64,000 bases of DNA from Promethearchaeota archaeon (GCA_016840085.1 JAEOTA010000056.1:35717-99716); one strand, 5' to 3'; shown: positions 47,055 through 57,317, counted from the stretch's first letter. Numbers and translations: made by a program. The notes: a model not told the origin generated them from the sequence alone.

Positions 47055-48104
47055 TTATTTCTCTAATTCTTCAAAATAGGGTATTATTTTATCTCGAAAT
47101 ATCTCATAAACTTTATTTGGATCAGGTCCCCTATTCATGATACTTAGGTGGGTTATTCCAGCTACTTTATATTTTTCTATACTCTCAATAACATCATCAG
47201 TTGTACCTATACAGTTGAAATCTTGGAGAATTGTTTCAGGTAATCGATTTAAGTGACTGAAAACATCTAAAGCAACATTGCTGTCCATACCAAAATCATG
47301 CACGCTCATCCCTTCAGGTAAATTTAAACCAGGGTATGCTTCATTAGTAATCCAAGAATTTAGTAAATATGAAGTCTTAAAAAATTCACATCTTTTTTCA
47401 GCATTTTCAGGATTATCGTCATCTATGGCTACAAAACAATCATATACATAATCTATCTCATCTGGATCTCGACCAGCTTTTTTTGCCGTATCCTTAACTT
47501 CATTTATATTCTTTTTAATTACCCATGGTGGTTGATAAAGCGGATACCATCCATCTCCTAATTCTCCTGTTATTTGACGTGTTTTTGGCCCATTAGCAGC
47601 GATATAAATGGGTGGACTCTTCTGAATAGGGCTTATTTCAATGAAGGCATTTTTTATTTCTCCCCAGAAATCACTTTGATGGTTGATTCGTTTCTCAGTC
47701 CAAAACTTTCTCAATAAGATAATATATTCACGCAATTTTGAAACAGATCTCTTTCGACTTAACCCATACATGTCAATATTCATTGCCTCACCGGCTCCAA
47801 GTCCTATCATAGCTCTTCCATTAGAAATTTGATCTAATGTAGCTACTTTATGTGCCATTAATGCGGGATGAAAGCGATGGCAATCAGAGACACCAGTGCA
47901 TAATTTTACCTTTTTGGTTATCATTGCTAAAGCTGTTAAAAAGCAATACGCATCATAGCAAGTTCCTGTACCTTTTTGTGGCGACATTGTTGTATGATCT
48001 GCATAAAAAACTCCGAAAAAACCACTTTCCTCAGCCTTTTTAGTTCCTTCAAACATAAATTCTAGACGAGGGGTTGGAACGGGTATATGAAAACTAAATC
48101 TCAT
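47055..48104 (-). CDS. Luciferase-like (F420-type) oxidoreductase, second of three
   Basis: The 349-residue protein has the same fold and motifs: GVFYADHTTMSP, LCTGVSDCHRFHPALMAHKV, IGLGAGEAMNIDMYGL and IYIAANGPKTRQITGELGDGW. It is on the opposite strand to its two relatives and shares its upstream region with the third gene. Insertions in the middle differ between the three, so substrates probably differ. Confidence 0.87.
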   Translation of the reverse strand: MRFSFHIPVPTPRLEFMFEGTKKAEESGFFGVFYADHTTMSPQKGTGTCYDAYCFLTALAMITKKVKLCTGVSDCHRFHPALMAHKVATLDQISNGRAMIGLGAGEAMNIDMYGLSRKRSVSKLREYIILLRKFWTEKRINHQSDFWGEIKNAFIEISPIQKSPPIYIAANGPKTRQITGELGDGWYPLYQPPWVIKKNINEVKDTAKKAGRDPDEIDYVYDCFVAIDDDNPENAEKRCEFFKTSYLLNSWITNEAYPGLNLPEGMSVHDFGMDSNVALDVFSHLNRLPETILQDFNCIGTTDDVIESIEKYKVAGITHLSIMNRGPDPNKVYEIFRDKIIPYFEELEK

Positions 48105-48263
48105 TATAAATCAATCTCCTCTATTATTTGTCATTCTATTTCAGAAATTTTAGTCTAAAACTATTTTTTATTTAATTTATTTTAATAATTGTAGAAATTC
48201 TATAGGTTTATAAAATTTTTAGAATTTCTTTATAGTGTTCATAAAATATACTAAAGTGATAAG

Positions 48264-49385
48264 ATGGATCTTGATATAAAAATCGGAACAGAGGGAACAT
48301 TTATACCTCCCTTTGATAGAGGCATTGAAACTGTTAAAAGAATCGAAGCTACTGGCTATGATTCAGTGTGGTTTGCAGATCATCTAATGGGTTGGATTCC
48401 CGAATCAATCTGGACTCCTGATCTCATTCAAATGTCAACAATTCAGAATAGTCCTCATGATTTTTATGATGTTTATTCTGTGATGGCAATTGCAGCTTGG
48501 AGTACCCAAAATATTAAACTCGGTACTAGTGTTACTGAACCATTTAGGAGACACCCAGCTGTTCTTGCTCAAACCTTTTTAACATTGGATCAAGCATCAA
48601 AAGGACGAGCTATTCTTGGTATTGGAACAGGAGAAGGGGAAAATGTTATTCCTTATGGTATAAAATGGGAAAAACCTGTTAGTAGACTAGAGGAAGCAAT
48701 TAAAATAATTAAACTTCTTTGGAAAAATGAAGGAAAAGTTAGTTTTGACGGGGAATTTTGGAAATTAAAAAATGCTGTGATTTCTATAAAACCTTATAGA
48801 GAAGGCAAATTTCCTCCAATATGGGTCGCAGCACATGGACCCAAGATGTGCGAATTGACCGGTAGATTAGCAGATGGATGGTTACCAACGAACTTCAATA
48901 TTTCGACTTATAAAGAAAAGCTTGATATTATTCGAAATTCTGCTAAAAAAGCAGGGAGAAATCCAGAGGATATTACTCCTGGTCTCTGGCATAATATAAT
49001 TATTGATGAGGATCATAGTGAATGTGATAGATTATTAGAAACTGCATTTGTGAAAAACTATAGTCTTCTTCAATCAAATGAATATTTTAAACAATTTGGA
49101 ATTTCACATCCCCTTGGCGAGGATTTTTATGGTCTTCTTGAATATATTCCTACACAATATACTCGAGAAACAATGCTTGAAGCTTTTGGGAAAATTCCAT
49201 CAAAATTATGCGAGGAAACTTTTTTACATGGTACCCCAGATGAGATTATATCTAAAATTGAAGATTATGCAAGGGTTGGGTTAAAGCATATCGTCTTATA
49301 TAACATGACCTATTCTTGTGATATAAGCAAGATAAAAAGTTCATTCGGGTGTGTGAAGAAGGTTTTACAGTATTTTAAAGGTTAA
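48264..49385 (+). CDS. Luciferase-like (F420-type) oxidoreductase, third of three
   Basis: The 373-residue protein has YDSVWFADHLMGWIPESIW, LGTSVTEPFRRHPAVLAQT, LGIGTGEGENVIPYGI and IWVAAHGPKMCELTGRLADGW. It is divergent from the second copy across 160 bases. Within the family this copy and the first share the longer central insert. Substrate unknown. Confidence 0.87.
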   Translation: MDLDIKIGTEGTFIPPFDRGIETVKRIEATGYDSVWFADHLMGWIPESIWTPDLIQMSTIQNSPHDFYDVYSVMAIAAWSTQNIKLGTSVTEPFRRHPAVLAQTFLTLDQASKGRAILGIGTGEGENVIPYGIKWEKPVSRLEEAIKIIKLLWKNEGKVSFDGEFWKLKNAVISIKPYREGKFPPIWVAAHGPKMCELTGRLADGWLPTNFNISTYKEKLDIIRNSAKKAGRNPEDITPGLWHNIIIDEDHSECDRLLETAFVKNYSLLQSNEYFKQFGISHPLGEDFYGLLEYIPTQYTRETMLEAFGKIPSKLCEETFLHGTPDEIISKIEDYARVGLKHIVLYNMTYSCDISKIKSSFGCVKKVLQYFKG

Positions 49386-49471
49386 AGTCTTTAAAATTTT
49401 AAATTTTTTTTACTAATAAATCTCCTTTTTAAAAATATAATTAAAAAATAAGTAAGTTTAAATAATAAAAA

Positions 49472-50821
49472 TTAATTAATCTGAAAGAATTTCTCTTCAA
49501 ACTCAGGTTTACCTTTATATTTTCGCATTAAGAAACCTGCTCCTTTATCCATATTTTTAAATATCATTGGATTTATTTCAATTCCAATTTGACTAAATGC
49601 TTTTCTTACATCTTCCATAGATGGAGGACAACCTTTAATGGGGATCATCACATTGATATCTGGATGATCTTTATTTTTATCATATTGACACTTTCCAAGT
49701 AAGACTGTTTTATTCATTCCTGGAGTAGGTTCCATGATTTTACCATTTAAGACTTCTATATTATCAAAAGGCTCTCCCTTCCAAGCGTTTTTAATAAAAG
49801 TAAGTAATACCCCATTTATACCACTGCAATGAGTACATAAGCTAGCATCATATTTTTGATATTTTAAGCCTTTCACTCCAATTCTTTGAAAAGGAAGTGG
49901 AAGATCTCCTGCATCATTATATATAAAATCCCATTCATGATGTGAAGCTAATTCTTCTAAGTTTTCACCAACAATCGTAATATCAGATAAATCCATAGGT
50001 CTATGTCTATCTTTAGCTGCTTGTACTAAAAGGGGTACCTCAGAAGGCTCTATACCTAATAATTTTGTACCAACCATATCTGCTGATAACATATCAGTAG
50101 ATGCTACAAGAATATCTTTTCTATGGGCTTTTCCATCAATGGCAGGTCCTCGTTCAAGCGTATAGATACCATCAATAATAGTTAATACTTTTTTTAATTT
50201 GTTTGGTAAATGAGCGAGGTTGAAATGTAAATCTTTTATAGGATCAGCACTATGAATTTTTTTTCGAGATTCATTATGGGTTAAACCTAATAGATTCTTG
50301 AATCCTAGACTGGAAACTGCTTGCGCATGAGTTTTTAAAACTGGAATATCAATTACAACATCAGCTGCTAAAGCATCAGAACTGAAATCAACCTCAAAAT
50401 CACACCCTATATCAATTTTTTTAAATGGGCGTGTAAATGTGTTAATAAATTTTATATTATATTTTTTTTTAAGAAGATTGAATCCAAGTTTTTCAAACGC
50501 ATCTAATGCGAGATCATTGTCTTTTGTTTCGCCAATTCTAAATCCTTCACCAATCATAATATCGTTAATCCCTTGCTCTTTAAGTAGAATAATAGTATCT
50601 TCTATAACTCGGGAAGTAGTAATTACACCCCATTTTGGAAAGTTAGTGTGTTGATTCCAATAGACGATATTAGGTTTAATAAATACTTTGGTATCTTTTG
50701 TAATGCTTTCAAATAATTTTGATAATTCTACTACTTTACGAACAGATTCTAGAGGTTTTTCATATTTTACTATAGATACTATTGATTTATTTACATCTTT
50801 AGACTTCTTCATAATAAGCAT
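49472..50821 (-). CDS. DUF362-family protein
   Basis: The 449-residue protein has the DUF362 fold: KVFIKPNIVYWNQHT and the GVITTSRVIEDTIILLKEQGINDIMIGEG start, VIDIPVLKTHAQAVSSLGFKNLLG in the middle, and a late cysteine pair CTHCSG. Members often accompany ferredoxin and redox genes; the enzymatic role is not settled. The classical 4Fe-4S ferredoxin domain seen in many relatives is absent here. It ends RKYKGKPEFEEKFFQIN, a tail duplicated on the other strand at 50929-50967. The start may be ATG 50821 or the in-frame ATG at 50812. Confidence 0.82.
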   Translation of the reverse strand: MLIMKKSKDVNKSIVSIVKYEKPLESVRKVVELSKLFESITKDTKVFIKPNIVYWNQHTNFPKWGVITTSRVIEDTIILLKEQGINDIMIGEGFRIGETKDNDLALDAFEKLGFNLLKKKYNIKFINTFTRPFKKIDIGCDFEVDFSSDALAADVVIDIPVLKTHAQAVSSLGFKNLLGLTHNESRKKIHSADPIKDLHFNLAHLPNKLKKVLTIIDGIYTLERGPAIDGKAHRKDILVASTDMLSADMVGTKLLGIEPSEVPLLVQAAKDRHRPMDLSDITIVGENLEELASHHEWDFIYNDAGDLPLPFQRIGVKGLKYQKYDASLCTHCSGINGVLLTFIKNAWKGEPFDNIEVLNGKIMEPTPGMNKTVLLGKCQYDKNKDHPDINVMIPIKGCPPSMEDVRKAFSQIGIEINPMIFKNMDKGAGFLMRKYKGKPEFEEKFFQIN

Positions 50822-50859
50822 TTCTTTAATATATTGTAAGATTGATATTATGTTATATT

Positions 50860-50967
50860 ATGACTTTAATTAAGGATTTGTATTTCTTAAATATTCTTGA
50901 AATGATAAATAAGATAATAAACTCTGGAAGACCTGAGTTTGAAGAGAAGTTCTTTCAAATAAACTAG
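50860..50967 (+). pseudogene. Remnant of a second DUF362 gene (3' end)
   Basis: A 35-codon frame ends RPEFEEKFFQIN-stop, matching the last 12 residues of the DUF362 protein encoded at 49472-50821 on the opposite strand. Over these 12 codons plus stop the DNA differs mainly at third positions (AAA/AAG, CAG/CAA, ATT/ATA, AAT/AAC and TAA/TAG), so the copy diverged while still under coding selection. The upstream residues are not recognisable, so most of the gene has been lost. A T-rich tract follows. Confidence 0.65.
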
Positions 50968-51030
50968 TTTTTTCTTTCATCAAAATATTTATAAGTTTAT
51001 GTAGTCTAATTTTAATTTAACTTTTTAAAG

Positions 51031-52734
51031 GTGAGTTCAATCAAAGACTATTCAGATTGGAAAATTAATTTAGATTTTGAGAATGAATCGCCATATGTGA
51101 ACCCTAATAGGCCATGGTTAAAGTTTCGAGAGCCTGACGTGCCAAAATCAATAAAATTTGATCCAATTCCAATCCATGAGTTTATCAAATGGATTGCAAG
51201 ACAATATCTAAACAATGTATGTGTTTATTATAAACCAACTGACAAAAAATATACATATCGAGAATTGATTTATTATTCTGATAAAGTTGGAAATGCATTG
51301 TCTAATTTGGGTGTTAAGAGAGGAGATTCTGTCGCTATAATGTCAGAAAATTGTGCTGAATTTATCTTTTGTTGTATAGGGATTATGGAAACTGGAGCCA
51401 CTGTTATCCCTGTGAATCCATTACTCAAGGAATCAGATGTAACTCATATTGTCAGAGAAGCAGGAAATGTAAAAGCTTTTTTTGTACATAAGAATAATTT
51501 TAGAACAGTCAAAAGAGTACGAAAACAAGTTAATTTTGAAAATGTAATATTAATTGGTACTGAGGAAGAGAAAATAAATACAACTCTTTTCAGCGAATTC
51601 ATAAAGGATGTGAGACCCACTCCCCCAGATGTAGAGATTGATCCTGTAAATGATATCGCAGCATTAATGTTTACAGGTGGTACCACTGGACTTCCCAAAG
51701 GGGTAATATGGACACATGATGGACTGCTTCATAGTTGTATTTCTTTAGCTTATGCATCAGGTGATACATATGAAGAAAATGTTGGAAATTATGTTAATTT
51801 ATCAATTTTACCATTATGCCATGCTATGGGATTCGGTATATTGATTATTGCTTTATATCTTGCTGCTATGCTAGTGATGTTTCCTTTCAATCCCTCTGAT
51901 GTATTAAAAGGAATAGAGTATTATCATGTTAAGCTATTTGTAGGTGTTCCAGTAATGTACCAAATGATAATCAATTCTCCTGAATTTACAGAAACAGACT
52001 TTTCTAGTCTTGAATCTGCAGGATCTGGATCTGCTGCATTGGCTCCAGAATTTAATAAAAAATGGGAAAAGGTTGTTGGATTTAAAGTAGGGCAAGGTTA
52101 TGGTCTCACAGAATCATCCGCATTTGCTACATCAGCTGCATCATGGATGCCTGAAATTAAACCAAACAGCATTGGTGTTCCTAATATCGATACTGATGTA
52201 ATTATTGTAAATCCTGATAATCTAGAGGAGCTTAAACTTGGAGAAATTGGTGAATTAATAGTTAAAGGTCCAAACGTAATGAGAGGATACTGGAAAAATC
52301 CTGAAGCTACTAAAGAAGATATTGTTAATGGGTGGTTAAGAACAGGGGACTTAGCAAGAATGGATAAAGATGGGTATTTCTATATCGAAGGTCGTACTAA
52401 AGATATGGTGAAATATAAGGGCTATAAAGTAATGGCCAGAGAGGTTGAAGAAAGCCTCGTTAAGCATCCAGCAGTCTTAGAAGCAGGAGTAGTTGGTGTT
52501 CCAGATCCAAATATTGGTGAAACTATAAAGGCTTATATAGTAATAAAGCCAGAATATAAGGATAAAATTACCGAACGTGAAATTATTGAATGGTCAAAAG
52601 AAAACCTAGCGGGATACAAATATCCTCGACAGGTAGAAATCATAAATGTATTACCTCGAACTGCTGTTGGTAAAATTTTTAGAAGAAAACTAAGAGAAAA
52701 GCAATCGAAGAACAAGAGAAACAGAAACCTTTAA
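51031..52734 (+). CDS. AMP-forming acyl-CoA synthetase family ligase
   Basis: Adenylates a carboxylic acid and transfers it to CoA. Motifs: P-loop MFTGGTTGLPKGVIWTH near residue 213, GYGLTESSAFATS near 353, the hinge GWLRTGDLARMDKDGYFYIEGRTKD near 436 and the catalytic C-terminal lysine in TAVGKIFRRKLREK. Length of 567 fits medium- or long-chain acyl-CoA ligases. Starts with GTG at 51031 after GGTGAG. No beta-oxidation gene adjoins it, so the substrate is unknown. Confidence 0.93.
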   Translation: MSSIKDYSDWKINLDFENESPYVNPNRPWLKFREPDVPKSIKFDPIPIHEFIKWIARQYLNNVCVYYKPTDKKYTYRELIYYSDKVGNALSNLGVKRGDSVAIMSENCAEFIFCCIGIMETGATVIPVNPLLKESDVTHIVREAGNVKAFFVHKNNFRTVKRVRKQVNFENVILIGTEEEKINTTLFSEFIKDVRPTPPDVEIDPVNDIAALMFTGGTTGLPKGVIWTHDGLLHSCISLAYASGDTYEENVGNYVNLSILPLCHAMGFGILIIALYLAAMLVMFPFNPSDVLKGIEYYHVKLFVGVPVMYQMIINSPEFTETDFSSLESAGSGSAALAPEFNKKWEKVVGFKVGQGYGLTESSAFATSAASWMPEIKPNSIGVPNIDTDVIIVNPDNLEELKLGEIGELIVKGPNVMRGYWKNPEATKEDIVNGWLRTGDLARMDKDGYFYIEGRTKDMVKYKGYKVMAREVEESLVKHPAVLEAGVVGVPDPNIGETIKAYIVIKPEYKDKITEREIIEWSKENLAGYKYPRQVEIINVLPRTAVGKIFRRKLREKQSKNKRNRNL

Positions 52735-52981
52735 TCCCCTTATATTGTTTAAAAAAGAGATAAGATTTTCTCAAATAAAATTTTTTTTAAAAAACCTATA
52801 ATTTATTTCCATATCATTCTCTTCTTCTAAACTTAAAACTAATCCCTCCTAATATTTTCTGAAACTAAAAATATATTTTTTTTACTCTAAAAATATCTTA
52901 TTAAACCAGTTTATCTCATTGAATATATAAAACTTTTTCTTTATTAAATTATCCCTTATATCTTGGTTTTAATTCTATTAG

Positions 52982-53752
52982 TTATTTGAATCCTTGACAG
53001 AATGATTCTACATTCTTAGGTAATACCTCATGATTGTAACCTCCTTCTAATAGAGCATATCGTCTTCCTTTACATAACTTTTCAGAATAAATTTTCATTA
53101 GACTGCCCAATTCAAAATAATCTGCAGGGTATAATAGATGCCCCCAATCTTCAATTCCTTGATCAAATCCTGCGCTTGCTACAAAAATATCAATATCCTT
53201 TAAACTTTGCATATATGATTCAACTTCTTTGATATAATTAACATGACCACTTGAACTAGGATTAAGAATTTTTGCTCTAAAATTATCATCTCTATTTGTT
53301 AAAATATTAATAGTACCATCACCGGTATGAAGGTCAAAATCTAATATAAAAGCAGATTTAATTTTCCCTTCTGAATACAATTTCAAAAGACTTATACTAA
53401 TATTATTAAAAAAACAAAAACCCCAACAAGAATCTGCTGATGCATGATGCCCAGGAGGCCTAATAACAGCAAAGGTAGGGTTGCCAATATAACTTTCTTT
53501 TGCAGCTAGTATCGCTCCACCTGCAGCTAATGACGCCAATTCAAATAATAATTCATTTTTCTTTATATTCTGAAGATGCCTTTTAGTATGAGCTCGTAAA
53601 ATATCCTCTTCAATTGCGGGAGTGGGTGTTATTATTTCATATTCTTTATTCCTTGATAAAACATCCATAATTCCTTCCAATCGTCCCGGAGAAGCAGCAG
53701 GATCCCCAGCATATTCAGAATTATAATAACGTTCATGAAATACAATCTTCAT
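52982..53752 (-). CDS. Histone deacetylase family (arginase-fold) deacetylase
   Basis: Zinc amidohydrolase of the class II HDAC/acetylpolyamine family. Visible signature: VIRPPGHHASADSCWGFCFFNN with the His pair, the zinc segment FILDFDLHTGDGT (Asp and His ligands), SAGFDQGIEDW and the catalytic tyrosine in LLEGGYN. Length of 256 is short: about 100 residues less than eukaryotic HDACs, with a trimmed N-terminus and insert. Substrates in archaea may be acetyl-lysine proteins or acetylpolyamines. Confidence 0.9.
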   Translation of the reverse strand: MKIVFHERYYNSEYAGDPAASPGRLEGIMDVLSRNKEYEIITPTPAIEEDILRAHTKRHLQNIKKNELLFELASLAAGGAILAAKESYIGNPTFAVIRPPGHHASADSCWGFCFFNNISISLLKLYSEGKIKSAFILDFDLHTGDGTINILTNRDDNFRAKILNPSSSGHVNYIKEVESYMQSLKDIDIFVASAGFDQGIEDWGHLLYPADYFELGSLMKIYSEKLCKGRRYALLEGGYNHEVLPKNVESFCQGFK

Positions 53753-53850
53753 ATTTTTAATATCCTCAATTATATTGATTTTGAATTACATTTAAAAAAT
53801 TATAAGACGAATATTATTTTAATAATTTTCTTTATTTTAAAATTATTATA

Positions 53851-54969
53851 ATGAAGGTACTATATAACATGACAGAAAAAATCTCTGATATATATAGAAA
53901 TCTACAACGACACCTAAATCAATTTCCTATTGGTTTACCCGCAACAAAATCTGGTATTGAATTAAAAGTATTAAAACATGTATTTACTGAAGAGGAGGCT
54001 TTATTAGCTACTAAGTTAGATTGGTCATATAAAGCTTTGGAAGAAATTTATGAGAGTGGTAAAAATAAAGAGATCTCGTTTCAAACTTTAGAAGAAATTC
54101 TTGAAAATATGGTTAAAAAGGGGACAATTAAGTACAAAATTGACAATGATAAGAAATTGTATAAAAATATTCCACTTGTAGTTGGAATATTTGAGTATCA
54201 GGTGAATAAACTTACAAAAGAATTCTTAAATGATTTTGAAGAGTATTTATTAACCGCTTTTGGAGCTGAAGTATTAGGTACAAAAATATTCCAATTTCGT
54301 ACTATACCTATAGACGAAAGTATTGCCCCAGAGCATCATATAGCTCATTATGATGAAATTGAGTATGTTATAAATAATGTTAAGCACCCAATTGGGGTAA
54401 CTAATTGTGCATGTCGGCAAGCTAAAGATCTATTTGACCAACCATGCAATCAAACCTCCTTACGTGAAACATGTATGTATTTTGGGAAAACAGGGCAATT
54501 ATTTATTGATCAAGGTTGGGCACGTTCTATAAGTAAAGAGGAAGCTATTGAGTTATTAAAGAACGCTGAAAAGGATGGTTTAGTCATTCAATCTGGAAAC
54601 ACGACAAATCCTGAATTTATTTGCTGTTGTTGTGGTTGTTGTTGTCAAATTCTAATGCGATTAAAAATGGTTCCTCGACCAGCAAGAATACTTGCAGCCA
54701 ATTATTATGCTGAAATAAATTCAGAATTATGCGGTGGATGTGGAACTTGCGTTGAGCGTTGTCAGTTAAATGCTATAAAAATTGTTGATAATTCAGCAAA
54801 ATTAACTCTTAAACGATGTATTGGATGTGGAGTTTGTGTTCCAACTTGTCCAGAACAAGCTATTCAACTTAAGAAAAGAGATACAATCTCAATTCCACCT
54901 CAATCGAAAAAGGAGCTTTACACAATGATAATGGATAAAAAACAAGAAATAAGGAGTAAAAATAAGTAG
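53851..54969 (+). CDS. Cysteine-rich 4Fe-4S ferredoxin-like protein, paralogue
   Basis: The 372-residue paralogue of the protein encoded at 5799-6944, with the same order of parts: N-terminal helix-turn-helix-like region, CACRQ with later cysteines in QPCNQ and RETC, then the striking CCCCGCCC run, then two ferredoxin motifs (CGGCGTCVERC and CIGCGVCVPTCP). It lies far from the first copy and is not in an obvious operon. The start may be ATG 53851 or the in-frame ATG at 53869 (MTEKISD). Confidence 0.82.
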   Translation: MKVLYNMTEKISDIYRNLQRHLNQFPIGLPATKSGIELKVLKHVFTEEEALLATKLDWSYKALEEIYESGKNKEISFQTLEEILENMVKKGTIKYKIDNDKKLYKNIPLVVGIFEYQVNKLTKEFLNDFEEYLLTAFGAEVLGTKIFQFRTIPIDESIAPEHHIAHYDEIEYVINNVKHPIGVTNCACRQAKDLFDQPCNQTSLRETCMYFGKTGQLFIDQGWARSISKEEAIELLKNAEKDGLVIQSGNTTNPEFICCCCGCCCQILMRLKMVPRPARILAANYYAEINSELCGGCGTCVERCQLNAIKIVDNSAKLTLKRCIGCGVCVPTCPEQAIQLKKRDTISIPPQSKKELYTMIMDKKQEIRSKNK

Positions 54970-54995
54970 AATATAAAAGTACTATTTGGTAAAGT

Positions 54996-55940
54996 TTATA
55001 ATTTTTTAGTCAATTTCTCAATCATATCTTTAGTCATAGAATTCAGATCATAGGAAGGTTTCCAACCCCATTCTTCACGAGCAAAGGAATCATCAATTGT
55101 TTTAGGCCATGAATCAGCTATTTCTTGTCTAAAATCAGGTTTATATTTAATATCAAATTCTTGAATATGTTTTTTAATCTCAGATACTAGCTCTCCTGCT
55201 GAGAAACTCATACCAGTAACATTATATACATGCCTTTTTAATTTAGAGGCATCTGCTTCTAAGAGATCAATCATACATTTAATGCAATCAGGCATATACA
55301 TCATTGGTAAAATAGTATCTTCTTTAAGGAAGCATGTATATTTTTTATTTTTAATTGCTTCATAAAAAATCTCAACTGCATAATCAGTTGTTCCTCCACC
55401 TGGAAGAGTTTCACTACTAATGATCCCAGGCAATCTCATGGATCTAGTATCAAGATTGTAGTTTTTATAATAATATTCTATTAACAATTCTCCAGATACT
55501 TTTGTTATACCATACATAGTTGTAGGTTGTAATATGGTTTCATTTTGTGTATTTTCCCGAGGAGTAGTAGGCCCAAAAGCAGCTATAGAACTAGGCCAAA
55601 TTATTCTATCGATATTATATGATCTTGCAACCTCTAAAACATTAATTAATCCATTTATATTAATATTCCATGCGGTTTGAGGATTTTTTTCCCCAGTTGC
55701 CGATAAAATTGAAGCCATATGGAAGATAGTATCAATTTCATATTCATAAAAAGTTTTAGCTAGCATTTCTCTATTTAATGCATCTAAATAAATAACTGGT
55801 CCTGAATCTACTATATTTTTTGGTAAAGGTGTTCGCCTTCCAGTAGCTATTACATTATTATTTCCATATTTCTCTCTTAATGCGGGTACTAATTCACTAC
55901 CTATTTGCCCAGCAGCACCTATAACAATAATCTTTCTCAT
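54996..55940 (-). CDS. NAD-dependent L-threonine 3-dehydrogenase, SDR type
   Basis: Extended short-chain dehydrogenase, the epimerase-like type of threonine dehydrogenase that makes 2-amino-3-oxobutyrate. NAD-binding glycines in VIGAAGQIGSELVPALREKYG (8-14), the conserved IFHMASILSATGE segment, WPSSIAAFGP and catalytic Y143 and K147 (YGITK). The divergent neighbour, kbl, encodes the next enzyme of the pathway, which strongly supports this call over other epimerases. Length of 314 is right. Confidence 0.92.
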   Translation of the reverse strand: MRKIIVIGAAGQIGSELVPALREKYGNNNVIATGRRTPLPKNIVDSGPVIYLDALNREMLAKTFYEYEIDTIFHMASILSATGEKNPQTAWNININGLINVLEVARSYNIDRIIWPSSIAAFGPTTPRENTQNETILQPTTMYGITKVSGELLIEYYYKNYNLDTRSMRLPGIISSETLPGGGTTDYAVEIFYEAIKNKKYTCFLKEDTILPMMYMPDCIKCMIDLLEADASKLKRHVYNVTGMSFSAGELVSEIKKHIQEFDIKYKPDFRQEIADSWPKTIDDSFAREEWGWKPSYDLNSMTKDMIEKLTKKL

Positions 55941-56119
55941 TTTTTATATCCACTAACTTCTGAATCTTTGGTATTAATCATAATTTTGTCAATAAAAAAA
56001 GTTTTTGTGTATTTATTCCCATATATTTCCCCCCCTCGATTGGTAAAACTAAAATATATAATAAAATACCTTTAAATTATTGAGTTTTTCAATTGATCAA
56101 ATAAATTTTAGGTGTTAAA

Positions 56120-57307
56120 ATGAATAGAGACCCAGTTGCCTTTCTTAATGAGGATATGATCGAATTAAGAAATAACAATCTTGAATGGATAATAAGATAC
56201 CTCGAAGACGCATCAAAGCCACATTCGAGTGTAGATGGAAAGAAAGTATTAATGTTAAATACAAATAATTATCTTGGACTTGCAACACATCCAAAAGTCA
56301 TACAAGCCGCTATTGATGCTATAAAAAAATATGGTGTTGGAGCAGGAGCAGTACCAGTTATTGCGGGCTCATTTGAATTAACTAAAGAATTTCAAGAAAA
56401 ATTTGCTAAATTTAAAGAAGTAGAAGCTTCTCTTTTATGTCAAACAGGATATGCAGTTAATTCTGGATTAATCCCTATGTTAGTCGGTAAACCAGATATA
56501 GTTGTATCTGATGAATTGAACCATGGATCTATTATTGATGGAGTACGATTATCTGGAGCTAAAAGAATAATTTATAAACACACCAATGTTGGTGATCTTG
56601 AAAGACAGCTAAGAGAAGCTGAAAAGGTGGGACCAAGAAGAATTTGTATTATCACAGATGGGGTATTTTCAATGGATGGTGATATAGCACCACTAGATGA
56701 TATTGTGAAAGTTGCTGAAGATTTTGGAGCAATGATTTTTGTAGATGATTGTCATGGTGAAGGTGTTCTAGGTAATGGTCGAGGAATAGTAGCACACTTC
56801 GATCTACAAGGTAAAGTTCATGTTGAGGGCGGATCGATGAGTAAGGGATTTGGAGTCTTTGGAGGCACTGTAGCTGGATCGAAGGATTTAATAGAGTTTT
56901 GTGCTAATAAAAGTAGAACATATCTTCTAAGTACAGCTCATCCCCCTGGTGTGGTAGCTGCTAATATAGCTTCTATTGAAGTTGTTGAAAATGAGCCACA
57001 ACATGTAAAAACACTATGGGAACATACTAATTACTTCAAAAAGGAAGTTCAGAGTATGGGATATAACACAGGAAACTCCCAAACACCTATCATTCCCTTG
57101 ATAATTGGAGATCCTGGTAAAGCTCAAGAACTTGCTAGAATCCTTTTTGAAGAAGAAAACATCTATGGTACACCAATAGTATTTCCAATGGTTTCCCGAG
57201 AGTTATCACGAATTCGAGTACAGATGAACGCATTACTCACTAAGAACGACTTAACCATGGCATTAAGTGCTATAGAAAAAGTTGGAAAAAAATTAGATAT
57301 TCTTTAA
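56120..57307 (+). CDS. kbl: Glycine C-acetyltransferase (2-amino-3-ketobutyrate CoA ligase)
   Basis: PLP enzyme that cleaves 2-amino-3-oxobutyrate with CoA into glycine and acetyl-CoA. The PLP lysine is K242 in GGSMSKGFGVFGG, the cofactor Asp/His segment is VDDCHGEGVLG near 209, and the entry is MLNTNNYLGLATHP near 45. Length of 395 is standard. GGTGTTAAA sits directly before the ATG at 56120. With the divergent SDR it forms a two-step threonine breakdown module; the 179-base spacer must hold both promoters. Confidence 0.95.
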   Translation: MNRDPVAFLNEDMIELRNNNLEWIIRYLEDASKPHSSVDGKKVLMLNTNNYLGLATHPKVIQAAIDAIKKYGVGAGAVPVIAGSFELTKEFQEKFAKFKEVEASLLCQTGYAVNSGLIPMLVGKPDIVVSDELNHGSIIDGVRLSGAKRIIYKHTNVGDLERQLREAEKVGPRRICIITDGVFSMDGDIAPLDDIVKVAEDFGAMIFVDDCHGEGVLGNGRGIVAHFDLQGKVHVEGGSMSKGFGVFGGTVAGSKDLIEFCANKSRTYLLSTAHPPGVVAANIASIEVVENEPQHVKTLWEHTNYFKKEVQSMGYNTGNSQTPIIPLIIGDPGKAQELARILFEEENIYGTPIVFPMVSRELSRIRVQMNALLTKNDLTMALSAIEKVGKKLDIL

Positions 57308-57317
57308 TTTTTCTTTG

